NCBI GenBank assembly: GCA_040766585.1
Contig: JAXGQE010000002.1
Location: forward strand, 186,001 to 250,000
DNA: 64,000 nucleotides
From: JAXGQE01 sp040766585
GTDB lineage: Bacteria; Bacillota; SLNR01
Direction: 5' to 3'
Shown: in pieces, positions 52,589 to 61,662 of the stretch
How the letters are laid out: each line of letters opens with the position of its first letter
Position numbering within the stretch: position 1 is the stretch's first letter
The notes under the pieces: generated by a model
What the model was told of the DNA's origin: nothing
Database searches by the model: none
The model's input: the letters and a program-made list of their open reading frames with translations, nothing else
Position numbers and translations under genes: made by a program

Positions 52589-52616
52589 ATTATAGCATCC
52601 ATGTATCGCCTGTCAA
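52589..52616 (-). promoter_or_regulatory. Promoter of the pflB riboswitch leader
   Basis: On the minus strand TTGACA (52616-52611) and TATAAT (52594-52589) are 16 bases apart. The predicted transcript start lies about ten bases before the aptamer. Confidence 0.8.
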
Positions 52617-52690
52617 GAACTTTTCCTGTGCAAAAAGCGTGCATTTCATCTCTTCTTCAATGGTGAATGATATATGTTAAAAATATATTA

Positions 52691-52767
52691 ATGTTCGGTA
52701 ATATCGTTGACAAATGGGTGGATGTATTGCTATCATGAAATAGTAAAGGATAAAATCCGAACATCAA
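52691..52767 (+). promoter_or_regulatory. purE operon promoter with PurBox-like sites
   Basis: TTGACA (52707-52712), an 18-base spacer and TATCAT (52731-52736) form the promoter. Upstream ATGTTCGGTA (52691-52700) and downstream AATCCGAACATCAA (52754-52767) carry the same CCGAACAT core in opposite orientations, matching the PurBox of the Gram-positive PurR. The wide spacing (about 60 bases) is unlike the 16-17 base pair of Bacillus, so the mode of control is uncertain. I see no guanine or PRPP riboswitch here. Confidence 0.6.
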
Positions 52768-52787
52768 ATCTCTAAAGGAGGGTGCAT

Positions 52788-53312
52788 ATGCAGGAAGTGA
52801 AAGTAGGGATTGTCATGGGCAGCGACTCTGATCTGCCGGTGATGAAGGAAGTAGCTAAAACCTTGGAATCTTTTGGTGTGGGATATGAAATGACTGTGGC
52901 CTCAGCTCACCGAGTGCCGGAAAAGGTCATCGACTATGCAAAAAATGCGGAATCCCGAGGATTGAAAGTACTGGTCGCCGGCGCCGGTAAAGCAGCTCAC
53001 CTGCCCGGGGTTATTGCCGCCTGTACGGTGCTGCCTGTTATTGGTGTACCTCTGAAAAGTTCTTTCGGTGACGGCGTCGATTCCCTCTATTCCATAGTAC
53101 AGATGCCTTCAGGCGTTCCGGTGGCCACAGTAGCTGTGGATGGGGCGAAAAATGCCGCCATTTTGGCGGTTCAGATGCTGGCTTTGGAGGATACTTCTTT
53201 GAATGAGAAACTGCATGGATTTAAACAAGAAATGGCAGCAGAAGTCCAGAAAAAGGGAGAGACCCTCTCTGCTATTGGATATGAGGAATACTTAAAACGC
53301 AGCGGAAAATAA
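52788..53312 (+). CDS. purE: 5-(carboxyamino)imidazole ribonucleotide mutase / AIR carboxylase
   Basis: A 174-residue PurE. The active-site signature is GIVMGSDSDLPVM at the N-terminus, TVASAHRVPEKV near residue 42, VAGAGKAAHLPGVIAACT near residue 65 and SLYSIVQMPSGVPVATVAV near residue 100. It makes CAIR from N5-CAIR (with PurK) or from AIR and CO2. No purK gene lies in this otherwise complete cluster, so the second route, or a distant purK, is implied. ATG at 52788 with AAAGGAGG just upstream. First gene of an eleven-gene operon. Confidence 0.94.
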   Translation: MQEVKVGIVMGSDSDLPVMKEVAKTLESFGVGYEMTVASAHRVPEKVIDYAKNAESRGLKVLVAGAGKAAHLPGVIAACTVLPVIGVPLKSSFGDGVDSLYSIVQMPSGVPVATVAVDGAKNAAILAVQMLALEDTSLNEKLHGFKQEMAAEVQKKGETLSAIGYEEYLKRSGK

Positions 53313-53331
53313 GGGGTTGGAGGGTACAGCG

Positions 53332-54624
53332 ATGATTGACCGGTATGCACGAGCACCCATGAAAGCTGTTTGGAGTACGGAGAACAAGTACCAGAAGTGG
53401 CTGGATGTTGAGATTCTTGTCTGCGAAGCGTGGGCGAAGTTGGGGGTAATCCCTGCCCAGGCCGCCGAGAAGATCCGACGAACAGCCTCTTTTTCATTGG
53501 AACGGATTGATGAAATAGAACGAGTCGTTCGCCACGATGTGCTGGCTTTTACCACAGCCGTGGGAGAACAGGTTGGGGAAGAGTCCCGATACATTCATCT
53601 AGGATTGACATCATCCGATGTTTTAGATACAGCACTTTCTCTGCAGCTGGTAGAATCTGCGGACCTGATTTTACAGGGGCTGGAAGAACTCCAGGCAGTG
53701 ATTGCCGAGAAAATGAATGAGTATCGAAAAACGCCCATGATTGGGCGATCCCACGGGGTTCACGCTGAACCCACAACCGCCGGGTTGAAATTTGCCACAT
53801 GGCTGGCTGCTGTTCAGCGCTGCCAGAGGCGTATGGAGGATGCCCGTGAGACAGTTCGTGTCGGAAAAATTTCCGGCGCGGTAGGCACATACGCCAATGT
53901 CGAGCCCCGGGTGGAAGCCTATGTATGCGAAAAACTGAATCTAAAACCCATGAATATTTCCACACAAATCATTCCCCGGGACATTCATGCCGACTTCGTC
54001 ATGGCTCTGGCGGTGTGTGCCAGCGTTTTGGATCTGATCGCCACGGAAATACGCAGTCTGCAGCGTACCGAAATCCGGGAGATGGAAGAGCCCTTTGCCA
54101 GCGGTCAGAAAGGATCCTCGGCCATGCCCCACAAACGAAATCCTGTTACTTGTGAGCAGATCTCGGGTCTGTCGCGCCTGATTCGCAGCAATGCCCAGGC
54201 TGCTCTGGAAAACATACCGCTTTGGCACGAACGGGATATCAGCCATTCATCCGTTGAACGGATCATTCTTCCCGACAGCACCATACTTCTGGACTATCTG
54301 CTCTATCAGACCCATCGTGTGATCCGAGGATTGAGGGTGTATCCGGAAAACATGAAGAGAAATTTGGATATGACTCAGGGACTGGTCTATTCCCAACGGC
54401 TGCTGCTGGCTCTGATTGCCAAAGATATGAGTCGAGAAGATGCCTATCGGATTGTTCAGACCGAGGCCATGGAAGCGTGGGAAAAGGGAGATTCATTTTA
54501 CCAGCGCATCCGTAACAATCCGGAAATTGCCCGGCATCTTTCGGCGGAGGAGATCGAGGATTGCTTTGACATAAACTATCACTTGCAGCATGTGGATACC
54601 ATTCTTGCACGATTTCCCCAATAA
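53332..54624 (+). CDS. purB: Adenylosuccinate lyase
   Basis: A 430-residue fumarase/aspartase-superfamily enzyme that splits SAICAR to AICAR and adenylosuccinate to AMP. Conserved regions: LTSSDVLDTALSLQL near residue 88, GRSHGVHAEPTTAGLK near residue 140 (general acid His), and the signature SGQKGSSAMPHKRNPVTCEQ near residue 260 (catalytic Ser loop). ATG at 53332 with GGAGGG 8 bases upstream. It sits second in the operon, between purE and purC. Confidence 0.95.
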   Translation: MIDRYARAPMKAVWSTENKYQKWLDVEILVCEAWAKLGVIPAQAAEKIRRTASFSLERIDEIERVVRHDVLAFTTAVGEQVGEESRYIHLGLTSSDVLDTALSLQLVESADLILQGLEELQAVIAEKMNEYRKTPMIGRSHGVHAEPTTAGLKFATWLAAVQRCQRRMEDARETVRVGKISGAVGTYANVEPRVEAYVCEKLNLKPMNISTQIIPRDIHADFVMALAVCASVLDLIATEIRSLQRTEIREMEEPFASGQKGSSAMPHKRNPVTCEQISGLSRLIRSNAQAALENIPLWHERDISHSSVERIILPDSTILLDYLLYQTHRVIRGLRVYPENMKRNLDMTQGLVYSQRLLLALIAKDMSREDAYRIVQTEAMEAWEKGDSFYQRIRNNPEIARHLSAEEIEDCFDINYHLQHVDTILARFPQ

Positions 54625-54644
54625 AAAAAGGAGGCGCATAGAAC

Positions 54645-55352
54645 ATGGAGATTTTGGCTCAGGTGTATGAAGGCAAGGCCAAGCAGGTATTGGCTACGGA
54701 TGATCCGGAAAAAGTGGTGGTGAGGTTTAAGGATGCTGCCACGGCTTTTGACGGAACGAAAAAGGGAACCATCACCAACAAGGGTATCTACAATCTCAAG
54801 ATCTCGGCATTCTTCTTCAAGATGTTGGAGAAAGAGGGGATTGCCACCCACTATATCGATACCCTGAATGAACGGGACATGCTGGCCAAAAAACTGAGCA
54901 TTGTACCCGTGGAAGTAGTGGTGCGCAATATTGCAGCTGGTTCTTTATCCAAGCGCCTGGGCTTAGAAGAAGGAGTGCCAATGGCAGAACCGGTACTGGA
55001 GTTCTACTACAAGGACGATGCGCTGCACGATCCCATGATTAATCATTACCATATCCGGGCGATGAATATGGCTTCGGATAAAACCGTGGCTGAAATGGAA
55101 GCCAAAGCACTGAAGATCAACAGAATCCTCAGCACATTTCTCGCAACCCGGCAAATCCAGCTGGTGGATTTCAAACTGGAGTTTGGGTTATTCGGAGAAC
55201 AGGTTCTTCTTGGTGACGAAATCTCTCCGGATACCTGCCGTTTCTGGGATGCCCAGACTCATGAAAAGATGGACAAAGACCGGTTCCGCAGAGATATGGG
55301 AAAAGTGGAAGAAGCGTACGCCGAAGTACTGCGTCGCATAGAGGGGGAATAA
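54645..55352 (+). CDS. purC: Phosphoribosylaminoimidazole-succinocarboxamide (SAICAR) synthase
   Basis: A 235-residue ATP-grasp-like enzyme joining CAIR and aspartate. Motifs: VYEGKAKQVLATDDPEKVVVRFKDAATAFDG at the N-terminus, VPVEVVVRNIAAGSLSKRLG near residue 90, DDALHDPMI near residue 125, and LVDFKLEFGL with LGDEISPDTCRFWD near residue 175-200. The ATG has AAAGGAGG upstream, 20 bases after purB. Length and order are those of Gram-positive PurC. Confidence 0.95.
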   Translation: MEILAQVYEGKAKQVLATDDPEKVVVRFKDAATAFDGTKKGTITNKGIYNLKISAFFFKMLEKEGIATHYIDTLNERDMLAKKLSIVPVEVVVRNIAAGSLSKRLGLEEGVPMAEPVLEFYYKDDALHDPMINHYHIRAMNMASDKTVAEMEAKALKINRILSTFLATRQIQLVDFKLEFGLFGEQVLLGDEISPDTCRFWDAQTHEKMDKDRFRRDMGKVEEAYAEVLRRIEGE

Positions 55353-55354
55353 GG

Positions 55355-55600
55355 GTGGTCAAAGCCAAAGTGTACGTTACATTGAAGAAAAGCGTGTTGG
55401 ATCCCCAGGGCAGTGCCGTTCAAAGCGGCCTCATTTCTATGGGATACGGGACGGTTCAGGATGTACGAGTCGGTAAATACCTGGAGCTGGTTTTGGATGC
55501 AGCCCCAGAGAAAGCCAGTGAGCAGATTCAGGAAATGTGCGAAAGACTGCTGGCCAACCCGGTTATCGAAGAATACCGTTTTGAGATAACGGAGGGATAA
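55355..55600 (+). CDS. purS: Phosphoribosylformylglycinamidine synthase subunit PurS
   Basis: An 81-residue accessory subunit of the three-part FGAM synthetase. It has the PurS pattern KAKVYVTLKKSVLDPQGSAV then GLISMGYGTVQDVRVGKYLEL, and ends NPVIEEYRFEI. PurS bridges PurQ and PurL for ammonia transfer. GTG start two bases after the purC stop, and it runs directly into purQ. Its presence marks the PurS/Q/L type used by Bacillota and archaea. Confidence 0.94.
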   Translation: MVKAKVYVTLKKSVLDPQGSAVQSGLISMGYGTVQDVRVGKYLELVLDAAPEKASEQIQEMCERLLANPVIEEYRFEITEG

Positions 55601-55602
55601 TC

Positions 55603-56313
55603 ATGAAATTTGGGGTGATCGTCTTTCCAGGCACTAACGGAGATTTTGATGCGTACGACATTATCAACCGGATTATTCAGCAACCGGTGGAAAAAATATG
55701 GCACGATCGGGAAAATCTTGATGATTTCGACTGTGTGGTTTTACCAGCCGGTTTTTCTTACGGTGATTACCTGAGAACCGGAGGCATTGCTCGGTTTTCA
55801 CCCGTGATGCGCGGTATCGAAAAGATGGCTGCGGACGGGCGGCTGGTGTTAGGTATCTGCAACGGTTTTCAGATTTTGTTGGAGGCCGGGCTTCTGCCGG
55901 GGGCGGTTCGCCGCAACGACAGCCTGCAGTTTCGCAATGTCTGGGTGAACCTGAGAGTCGAAAACAATCGCCTACCGTTCACCCATCTATACCAACCGGG
56001 GCAGGTATTGAAAATGGATATTGCTCACGGAGAAGGCAATTATTATGTGGATGATGAGACTCTGGCAGATTTGAAAAGGAATCAGCAGATTGTGGTTCGC
56101 TACTGCACTCCAGATGGCAAGATTACCCGGGAGGCCAATCCCAATGGGGCTTTGGACAACATAGCCGGTATCTGCAATCTGCGGGGCAATGTCATGGGTC
56201 TGATGCCCCACCCGGAACGATCTTCGGAATTGCTGACCGGATCGGAAGACGGTAGAACCTTGTTTGAATCCCTGGTGGAATGGTGGAAAGGAAGTGGACG
56301 ACATGGCAGCTAA
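55603..56313 (+). CDS. purQ: Phosphoribosylformylglycinamidine synthase subunit PurQ (glutaminase)
   Basis: A 236-residue class I glutamine amidotransferase that supplies ammonia to PurL. Nucleophile Cys is in VLGICNGFQILLEAGLLPG near residue 87, with VLPAGFSYGDYLRTGGIA before it and the His/Glu of the triad in MPHPER near residue 205. ATG just after the purS stop. It overlaps the start of purL by 11 bases. Confidence 0.95.
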   Translation: MKFGVIVFPGTNGDFDAYDIINRIIQQPVEKIWHDRENLDDFDCVVLPAGFSYGDYLRTGGIARFSPVMRGIEKMAADGRLVLGICNGFQILLEAGLLPGAVRRNDSLQFRNVWVNLRVENNRLPFTHLYQPGQVLKMDIAHGEGNYYVDDETLADLKRNQQIVVRYCTPDGKITREANPNGALDNIAGICNLRGNVMGLMPHPERSSELLTGSEDGRTLFESLVEWWKGSGRHGS

Positions 56314-58513
56314 ATCCCCCTGGGCAGAGATGGGTCTAAAGGACCAGGAATACGAACAAATCGTCAAAATGATGGACCGAGAACCCAATGAGGTGGAGTT
56401 GGGTCTGTTTGCCGTTATGTGGTCAGAACACTGCGGATACAAGCATTCCCGGCCGGTACTGAAGACTTTCCCCACTGAAGGGAAGCAGGTTCTCCAGGGT
56501 CCCGGTGAAAATGCCGGGATTGTGGATATCGGCGATGGCTGGGCCGTGGCTATGAAAATTGAAAGCCACAATCACCCATCGGCCATTGAACCCTACCAGG
56601 GAGCCGCCACCGGGGTAGGTGGTATTATCCGGGATGTATTCACTATGGGAGCGCGACCCATTGCACTTTTAAATTCACTTCGTTTCGGACCCCTGACAGA
56701 GAGTCACCAACGTCATCTGTTTGGCGGTGTTGTGGGAGGAATCGGTGGGTACGGCAACTGCATCGGAATACCCACGGTCGGCGGCGAAGTTCAGTTTGCA
56801 CCTTCGTATGCCGGTAATCCCCTGGTCAACGCCATGTGTGCCGGACTGGTTCGGCATGACGACATTGTCCGCGGCACGGCATCGGGAGTCGGGAATCCCG
56901 TTATGATTGTTGGGGCCCGCACCGGTCGGGACGGAATACACGGAGCTACCTTTGCATCCGAAGAACTGGGAGAAGAATCCCAGGAACGACGTCCGGCTGT
57001 GCAGGTGGGCGATCCTTTCATGGAAAAACTGTTGATGGAAGCATGCCTGGAACTGATTGGGACGGACTATGTGGTGGGGATTCAGGATTTGGGCGCGGCC
57101 GGGCTAACATCATCTGCCAGTGAAACAGCATCCCGCGGAGGCGGAGGAATTGATATAGATACTGTCAAAGTGCCTCGCCGGGAAGAGGGGATGACCCCCT
57201 ATGAAGTCATGCTTTCAGAATCCCAGGAGCGGATGCTGGTCATTGTCAAAGCAGGTTATGAAAAAGAGGTAACCGAAGTATTCACCCGCTACGGTCTGAT
57301 GGCCGTGGCCATCGGGAAAGTGACCGATGATGGGATGCTTCGGGTGCGGGAGGGGAATACTGTGGTCGCAGAAGTACCGGTGGCCGCTCTGACAACCCAG
57401 GTTCCCACATATTATCCGGAAAGCCGGGTACCGGAATATCTGAAAGAGACTGCATCCTGGCAGGCCAGTTCGCTGCCGGAGATGACCGATTATGCAGATA
57501 TGCTGAAGAAAATACTGGGGTCACCCAACATTGCCAGCAAAGAATGGGTCTACCGACAGTACGATCATACCATTTTGACCAGCACAGTCATTCATCCCGG
57601 AGCGGATGCAGCCCTGGTCAGGATTAAAGGAACCCAACGAGCCATTGCCCTGACCACGGACTGCAACGGACGCTACTGCTATCTGGACCCGTACACGGGT
57701 GGAGCATTGGCGGTGGCGGAAGCAGCTCGCAATATTGCTGTGACGGGAGCACGTCCTCTGGCGATTACCGACTGTTTGAACTTTGGCAGTCCGGAAAATC
57801 CAGAAATTTTCTACCAGTTTACTCGATGTGTAGACGGTATCAGTGATGCCTGCCGAACATTGGAGACACCGGTTATCAGCGGCAATGTCAGTTTCTACAA
57901 TGAAACGGATCAGGGGGCAGTCTATCCCACGCCGGTCATTGGTATGATCGGTGTGCTGGAGGACATCGAGAAGCGCTGCACCATGGGTTGGAAAGAAGCC
58001 GGTGATGCCATTGTGCTGCTGGGTGTGACCCGGGAAGAACTGGGGGGCAGCGAGTATACCGCCGTGGCAACCGGAAAAGCGTTGGGTCAGCCGCCTCATC
58101 TGGATCTGGATGCAGAGAAGCGATTAATCGACTGCTGTCTGGATTTAACTGGACACGGTATTCTCCATTCAGCCCATGACGTATCAGACGGCGGTTTGGC
58201 GGTGGCCATTGCAGAATGCTGCTTTGCCGGGAATTCATCGGCCAATGGGGCAGCCATTTCTTTGAATGCAGACTTCCGGGAAGATGCATTGCTGTTTGGT
58301 GAGAGCCAGGGAAGAATTCTTGTATCGGTTCCGTCCGAAAAAATCAATCATCTGGAACAGACAGCAGAACGATTTCAGATCCCCTTCAGCGTCATTGGAA
58401 AAGTGGTAAAAGACACTGTGACCATTGCGGTCAACCAGCAGACCCGAATCCAGGAAAGTACGGCTGCATTAAGGACAGTATGGCAGGGGGCGATTGAATG
58501 CATGATGCAGTAG
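56303..58513 (+). CDS. purL: Phosphoribosylformylglycinamidine synthase subunit PurL
   Basis: A 736-residue small-type PurL (FGAM synthetase II). Key segments: WSEHCGYKHSRPVL near residue 35, KIESHNHPSAIEPYQGAATGVGGIIRDVF near residue 85, and the second AIRS-like half with DCNGRYCYLDPYTGG and GNVSFYNE near residue 530. It condenses FGAR and ammonia with ATP as part of a PurSQL complex. The ATG at 56303 lies after GGAAAGGAAG and overlaps purQ; its end overlaps purF by 16 bases. Confidence 0.96.
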   Translation: MAAKSPWAEMGLKDQEYEQIVKMMDREPNEVELGLFAVMWSEHCGYKHSRPVLKTFPTEGKQVLQGPGENAGIVDIGDGWAVAMKIESHNHPSAIEPYQGAATGVGGIIRDVFTMGARPIALLNSLRFGPLTESHQRHLFGGVVGGIGGYGNCIGIPTVGGEVQFAPSYAGNPLVNAMCAGLVRHDDIVRGTASGVGNPVMIVGARTGRDGIHGATFASEELGEESQERRPAVQVGDPFMEKLLMEACLELIGTDYVVGIQDLGAAGLTSSASETASRGGGGIDIDTVKVPRREEGMTPYEVMLSESQERMLVIVKAGYEKEVTEVFTRYGLMAVAIGKVTDDGMLRVREGNTVVAEVPVAALTTQVPTYYPESRVPEYLKETASWQASSLPEMTDYADMLKKILGSPNIASKEWVYRQYDHTILTSTVIHPGADAALVRIKGTQRAIALTTDCNGRYCYLDPYTGGALAVAEAARNIAVTGARPLAITDCLNFGSPENPEIFYQFTRCVDGISDACRTLETPVISGNVSFYNETDQGAVYPTPVIGMIGVLEDIEKRCTMGWKEAGDAIVLLGVTREELGGSEYTAVATGKALGQPPHLDLDAEKRLIDCCLDLTGHGILHSAHDVSDGGLAVAIAECCFAGNSSANGAAISLNADFREDALLFGESQGRILVSVPSEKINHLEQTAERFQIPFSVIGKVVKDTVTIAVNQQTRIQESTAALRTVWQGAIECMMQ

Positions 58514-59961
58514 ATTGGTTGAAAGAAGATAAGCAGGAAGAAGAGTGTGGCGTGTTCGGGGTCTATGCCCCGGATCAGGATGTGGTGGGAAAGACATACC
58601 TGGGGCTTTTTGCTCTCCAGCACCGAGGACAGGAAAGCGCCGGTATCGCTGTATCCGATGGTAAAGACGTCTACCTGCATAAGGATATGGGGCTGGTGTC
58701 CCAGGTGTTCACAGAAAAGAAACTGGCCGAGCTGAAAGGACATCTGTCAGCGGGCCATGTACGGTATTCCACCACCGGTTCCAGTCAGGCGGTGAATGCA
58801 TCTCCCCTGGTGGCGCGGTACCGAAATGGTTTTTTGGCTCTGTCTCACAACGGGAATCTGATCAATGCCCTGGAAATCCGGCGTGAACTGGAAGATAAAG
58901 GGCATTTGTTCCAGACCACCATTGACAGTGAAGTGATTGCCAGTCTGATTGCCCAGCTGGACACCGGAAACGTGGCAGAAGCCATTGCGGAGAGCATGAA
59001 ACGGATCCGTGGAGCCTATGCCCTGGTGGTGATGACCCGGGACAAACTCTTCGGAGTCAGGGACCCTCGAGGAATCCGTCCTCTTTGTATCGGAAAGCTT
59101 CCGGAAGGCGGCTATGTGCTATCCTCCGAAACCTGCGGTCTGGATATTGTGGGGGCAGAATTTGTGGATGATGTCCAACCGGGCGAAATCGTGACCATCG
59201 ACAGCAGCGGAATGCACCGACGAACCTATAAAAACGGAGAAAGAAAGGCGTTATGTGTTTTCGAATATGTCTATTTTGCTCGGCCGGACAGCGATATGGA
59301 CGGCAGCAATGTGCATATCACCCGGCGACGCTTCGGCGCTCAATTGGCCCGGGAGTATCCGGTGGAGGCCGACATTGTCATACCGGTTCCTGATTCGGGG
59401 ATTTCTGCCGCCATCGGGTACTCGGAAGAAGCCAGGATCCCGTACTCCGAAGGGTTGATTAAAAACCGGTATATTGGACGGACATTTATCCAACCCAGCC
59501 AGAACATGCGGGAAACATCCGTGAAAATAAAGCTGAATCCCATCCGCAAGGTCCTGGAAGGCAAGCGAGTGGTTGTCATCGATGACAGCATAGTCCGTGG
59601 TACTACCAGTGCCAACCTGGTGCAGATGCTGCGAGAAGCCGGTGCTGTGGAAGTGCATATGCGAATTACTTCACCTCCGGTGAGATTCCCGTGCCACTTT
59701 GGCATTGATACCCAGACCAGCGCTGAACTCATTGCCCACAGTCACTCTCCGGACGAGATCCAAAAGATCATCGGAGCGGATAGCCTGGGTTATCTGACCC
59801 TGCAAGGTTTGTATGAGGCATCCGGACTGAAATTGGATGAACACTGTTCCGCATGTTTTGACGGAAACTATCCCCTGGCTGTGGACAGTATTGACCACGA
59901 CAAGCAAGTGCTGGAGAAAGCCTACGATACCTATAAACCAAGAGGTGACGAGAATGAGTGA
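58498..59961 (+). CDS. purF: Amidophosphoribosyltransferase
   Basis: A 487-residue enzyme for the first committed purine step, PRPP and glutamine to phosphoribosylamine. A short propeptide precedes the catalytic Cys in EEECGVFGVYAPDQ; cleavage there exposes Cys as residue 1. Glutaminase motifs LFALQHRGQESAGIAV and VRYSTTGSSQAVNASPL follow, and the PRPP loop is VVVIDDSIVRGTTSAN near residue 360. Cysteines in ALCVFEYVYF, RFPCHFG and EHCSACFDG match the 4Fe-4S ligands of the Bacillus-type enzyme, so it should be oxygen-labile. Confidence 0.95.
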   Translation: MHDAVDWLKEDKQEEECGVFGVYAPDQDVVGKTYLGLFALQHRGQESAGIAVSDGKDVYLHKDMGLVSQVFTEKKLAELKGHLSAGHVRYSTTGSSQAVNASPLVARYRNGFLALSHNGNLINALEIRRELEDKGHLFQTTIDSEVIASLIAQLDTGNVAEAIAESMKRIRGAYALVVMTRDKLFGVRDPRGIRPLCIGKLPEGGYVLSSETCGLDIVGAEFVDDVQPGEIVTIDSSGMHRRTYKNGERKALCVFEYVYFARPDSDMDGSNVHITRRRFGAQLAREYPVEADIVIPVPDSGISAAIGYSEEARIPYSEGLIKNRYIGRTFIQPSQNMRETSVKIKLNPIRKVLEGKRVVVIDDSIVRGTTSANLVQMLREAGAVEVHMRITSPPVRFPCHFGIDTQTSAELIAHSHSPDEIQKIIGADSLGYLTLQGLYEASGLKLDEHCSACFDGNYPLAVDSIDHDKQVLEKAYDTYKPRGDENE

Positions 59962-60997
59962 AAAGAAAGGGTTGAGCTACGCCCAATCCGGTGTAGATAT
60001 TGATGCCGGCAATGAAGCCGTCAAACGAATCCTTCCACACGCCCGGAGAACATTCCGCCCGGAAGTACTATCGGATATCGGCGGGTTTGGCGGACTGTTT
60101 GCTGTGCCCGGCGGTTATCGGGAACCGGTGTTGGTTTCCGGAACCGATGGCGTGGGAACAAAACTGAAACTGGCGTTTATGCTGGACCGCCATGATACAG
60201 TCGGGCAGGATGTGGTGGCCTACTGCGTCAATGATGTGATTGTGCAGGGAGCGGAACTGCTTTTCTTCCTCGATTACATCGGCGTCGGGAAACTGGATCC
60301 CAAAAAGGTCGAAGCCATTGTTAAGGGAGTTGCCGATGGGTGCCAGATGGCCGGATGCGCTCTTTTGGGCGGAGAAACGGCAGAACTGCCGGGTTTTTAC
60401 AGTGAAGGGGAGTACGACTTGGTTGGCTTTGCCGTCGGAGTGGTGGAAAAAGAACGTATCATCGATGGCTCCAGCATCGTTCCCGGTGATGTGGTTATTG
60501 GATTAGCATCTTCGGGTCTTCACAGCAGCGGGTATTCTTTGGCACGAAAAGCGGTCTTTGAGGTGGGCGGGCATCGTCCCGAAGACTTTATTGAGGAAAT
60601 CGGGAAAACCATCGGCGATGAGATGCTGATTCCCACCAAAATCTATGTAAAATCCCTGTTGGAGCTACAGAAAATGATGACTGTGAAGGGTATCTCCAAC
60701 ATCACAGGCGGTGGATTCTACGATAACATTCCCCGTGTATTGCCGGATGGAACCCGGGCTGTGATCCAAAAAGGAACCTGGCCGGTACAGCCCATATTCC
60801 CCTTTATCCAGGCATGCGGGAATGTGGAAGAGAAAGAAATGTACAGGACATTCAACATGGGCATCGGAATGATCGTGGTGGTGGCCCCCGAAGATGCTGA
60901 CCGGGCCATGGGCATTTTGAATGCAGCGGGCGAGACGACTTATCGCATTGGGCACATTGCAGCCGGCGAAAAAGGTGTTGATATGGTGCAGGGGTGA
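59954..60997 (+). CDS. purM: Phosphoribosylformylglycinamidine cyclo-ligase (AIR synthetase)
   Basis: A 347-residue enzyme closing the imidazole ring of AIR. Conserved: LSYAQSGVDIDAGNEAVKRI at the N-terminus, VSGTDGVGTKLKLAF near residue 65, CALLGGETAELPGFY near residue 135, ASSGLHSSGYSL near residue 190, and GGGFYDNIPRVLP near residue 255. ATG at 59954 behind AGAGGTGA, overlapping purF by 8 bases. Confidence 0.95.
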   Translation: MSEKKGLSYAQSGVDIDAGNEAVKRILPHARRTFRPEVLSDIGGFGGLFAVPGGYREPVLVSGTDGVGTKLKLAFMLDRHDTVGQDVVAYCVNDVIVQGAELLFFLDYIGVGKLDPKKVEAIVKGVADGCQMAGCALLGGETAELPGFYSEGEYDLVGFAVGVVEKERIIDGSSIVPGDVVIGLASSGLHSSGYSLARKAVFEVGGHRPEDFIEEIGKTIGDEMLIPTKIYVKSLLELQKMMTVKGISNITGGGFYDNIPRVLPDGTRAVIQKGTWPVQPIFPFIQACGNVEEKEMYRTFNMGIGMIVVVAPEDADRAMGILNAAGETTYRIGHIAAGEKGVDMVQG

Positions 60998-61002
60998 TGA
61001 CG

Positions 61003-61662
61003 GTGAAAAAAACTCGACTGGCTGTCCTGGTATCCGGTGGAGGGACCAATCTTCAATCGTTGATTGACCATATTGAAGACGGCTCGATCCCGGCAGAAAT
61101 TGCTGTGGTGATCAGTTCACGAAAAAACGCTTTTGCACTGGAACGAGCCCGTCGGCACTCCATCCCAACCCGGCTGATTCGCCCCAGAGATTTTGCCGGA
61201 GAAGCAGAACACGAAGAGGCGCTATTAAAATGCCTCCAGGATAACGCCGTGGACCTGGTTCTTCTGGCGGGGTATCTGTCTGTATTGGGAGAAAAAGTGG
61301 TGGCTCACTATCCGCTGCGAATCATGAATGTGCATCCTTCTCTGATTCCGTCATTTTGCGGACCGGGTATGTACGGGGAGCGAGTGCATCAGGAAGCATT
61401 GAATTACGGAGTGAAAGTATCCGGCTGCACCGTCATGTTTGTAGACGAGGGAGTCGATACCGGCCCCATCATTCTTCAGGCTGCCGTTCCGGTTATGGAC
61501 AATGACACGGTGCACACGCTGGCAGCTAGGGTACTGGAGGAAGAACATCGGCTGTATCCGGAAGCAGTTCGTCTGTTTGCTACAGGACGCCTGCAGGTGC
61601 AGGGGCGGCAGGTGAAGATCTTGGATGAGGAGGGAGAAGATGATACGAAGAGCACTGATTAG
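61003..61662 (+). CDS. purN: Phosphoribosylglycinamide formyltransferase
   Basis: A 219-residue enzyme that transfers formyl from 10-formyl-THF to GAR. Substrate loop VLVSGGGTNLQSLIDHI near residue 8, folate-site motif LAGYLSVLGEKVV near residue 88, then the catalytic Asn/His in RIMNVHPSLIPSFCG near residue 106 and Asp in VDEGVDTGPII near residue 146. GTG at 61003 has AGGGG at ideal spacing; ATG 60997 is also possible. The end overlaps purH by 23 bases. It links the operon to one-carbon supply from pflB. Confidence 0.94.
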   Translation: MKKTRLAVLVSGGGTNLQSLIDHIEDGSIPAEIAVVISSRKNAFALERARRHSIPTRLIRPRDFAGEAEHEEALLKCLQDNAVDLVLLAGYLSVLGEKVVAHYPLRIMNVHPSLIPSFCGPGMYGERVHQEALNYGVKVSGCTVMFVDEGVDTGPIILQAAVPVMDNDTVHTLAARVLEEEHRLYPEAVRLFATGRLQVQGRQVKILDEEGEDDTKSTD

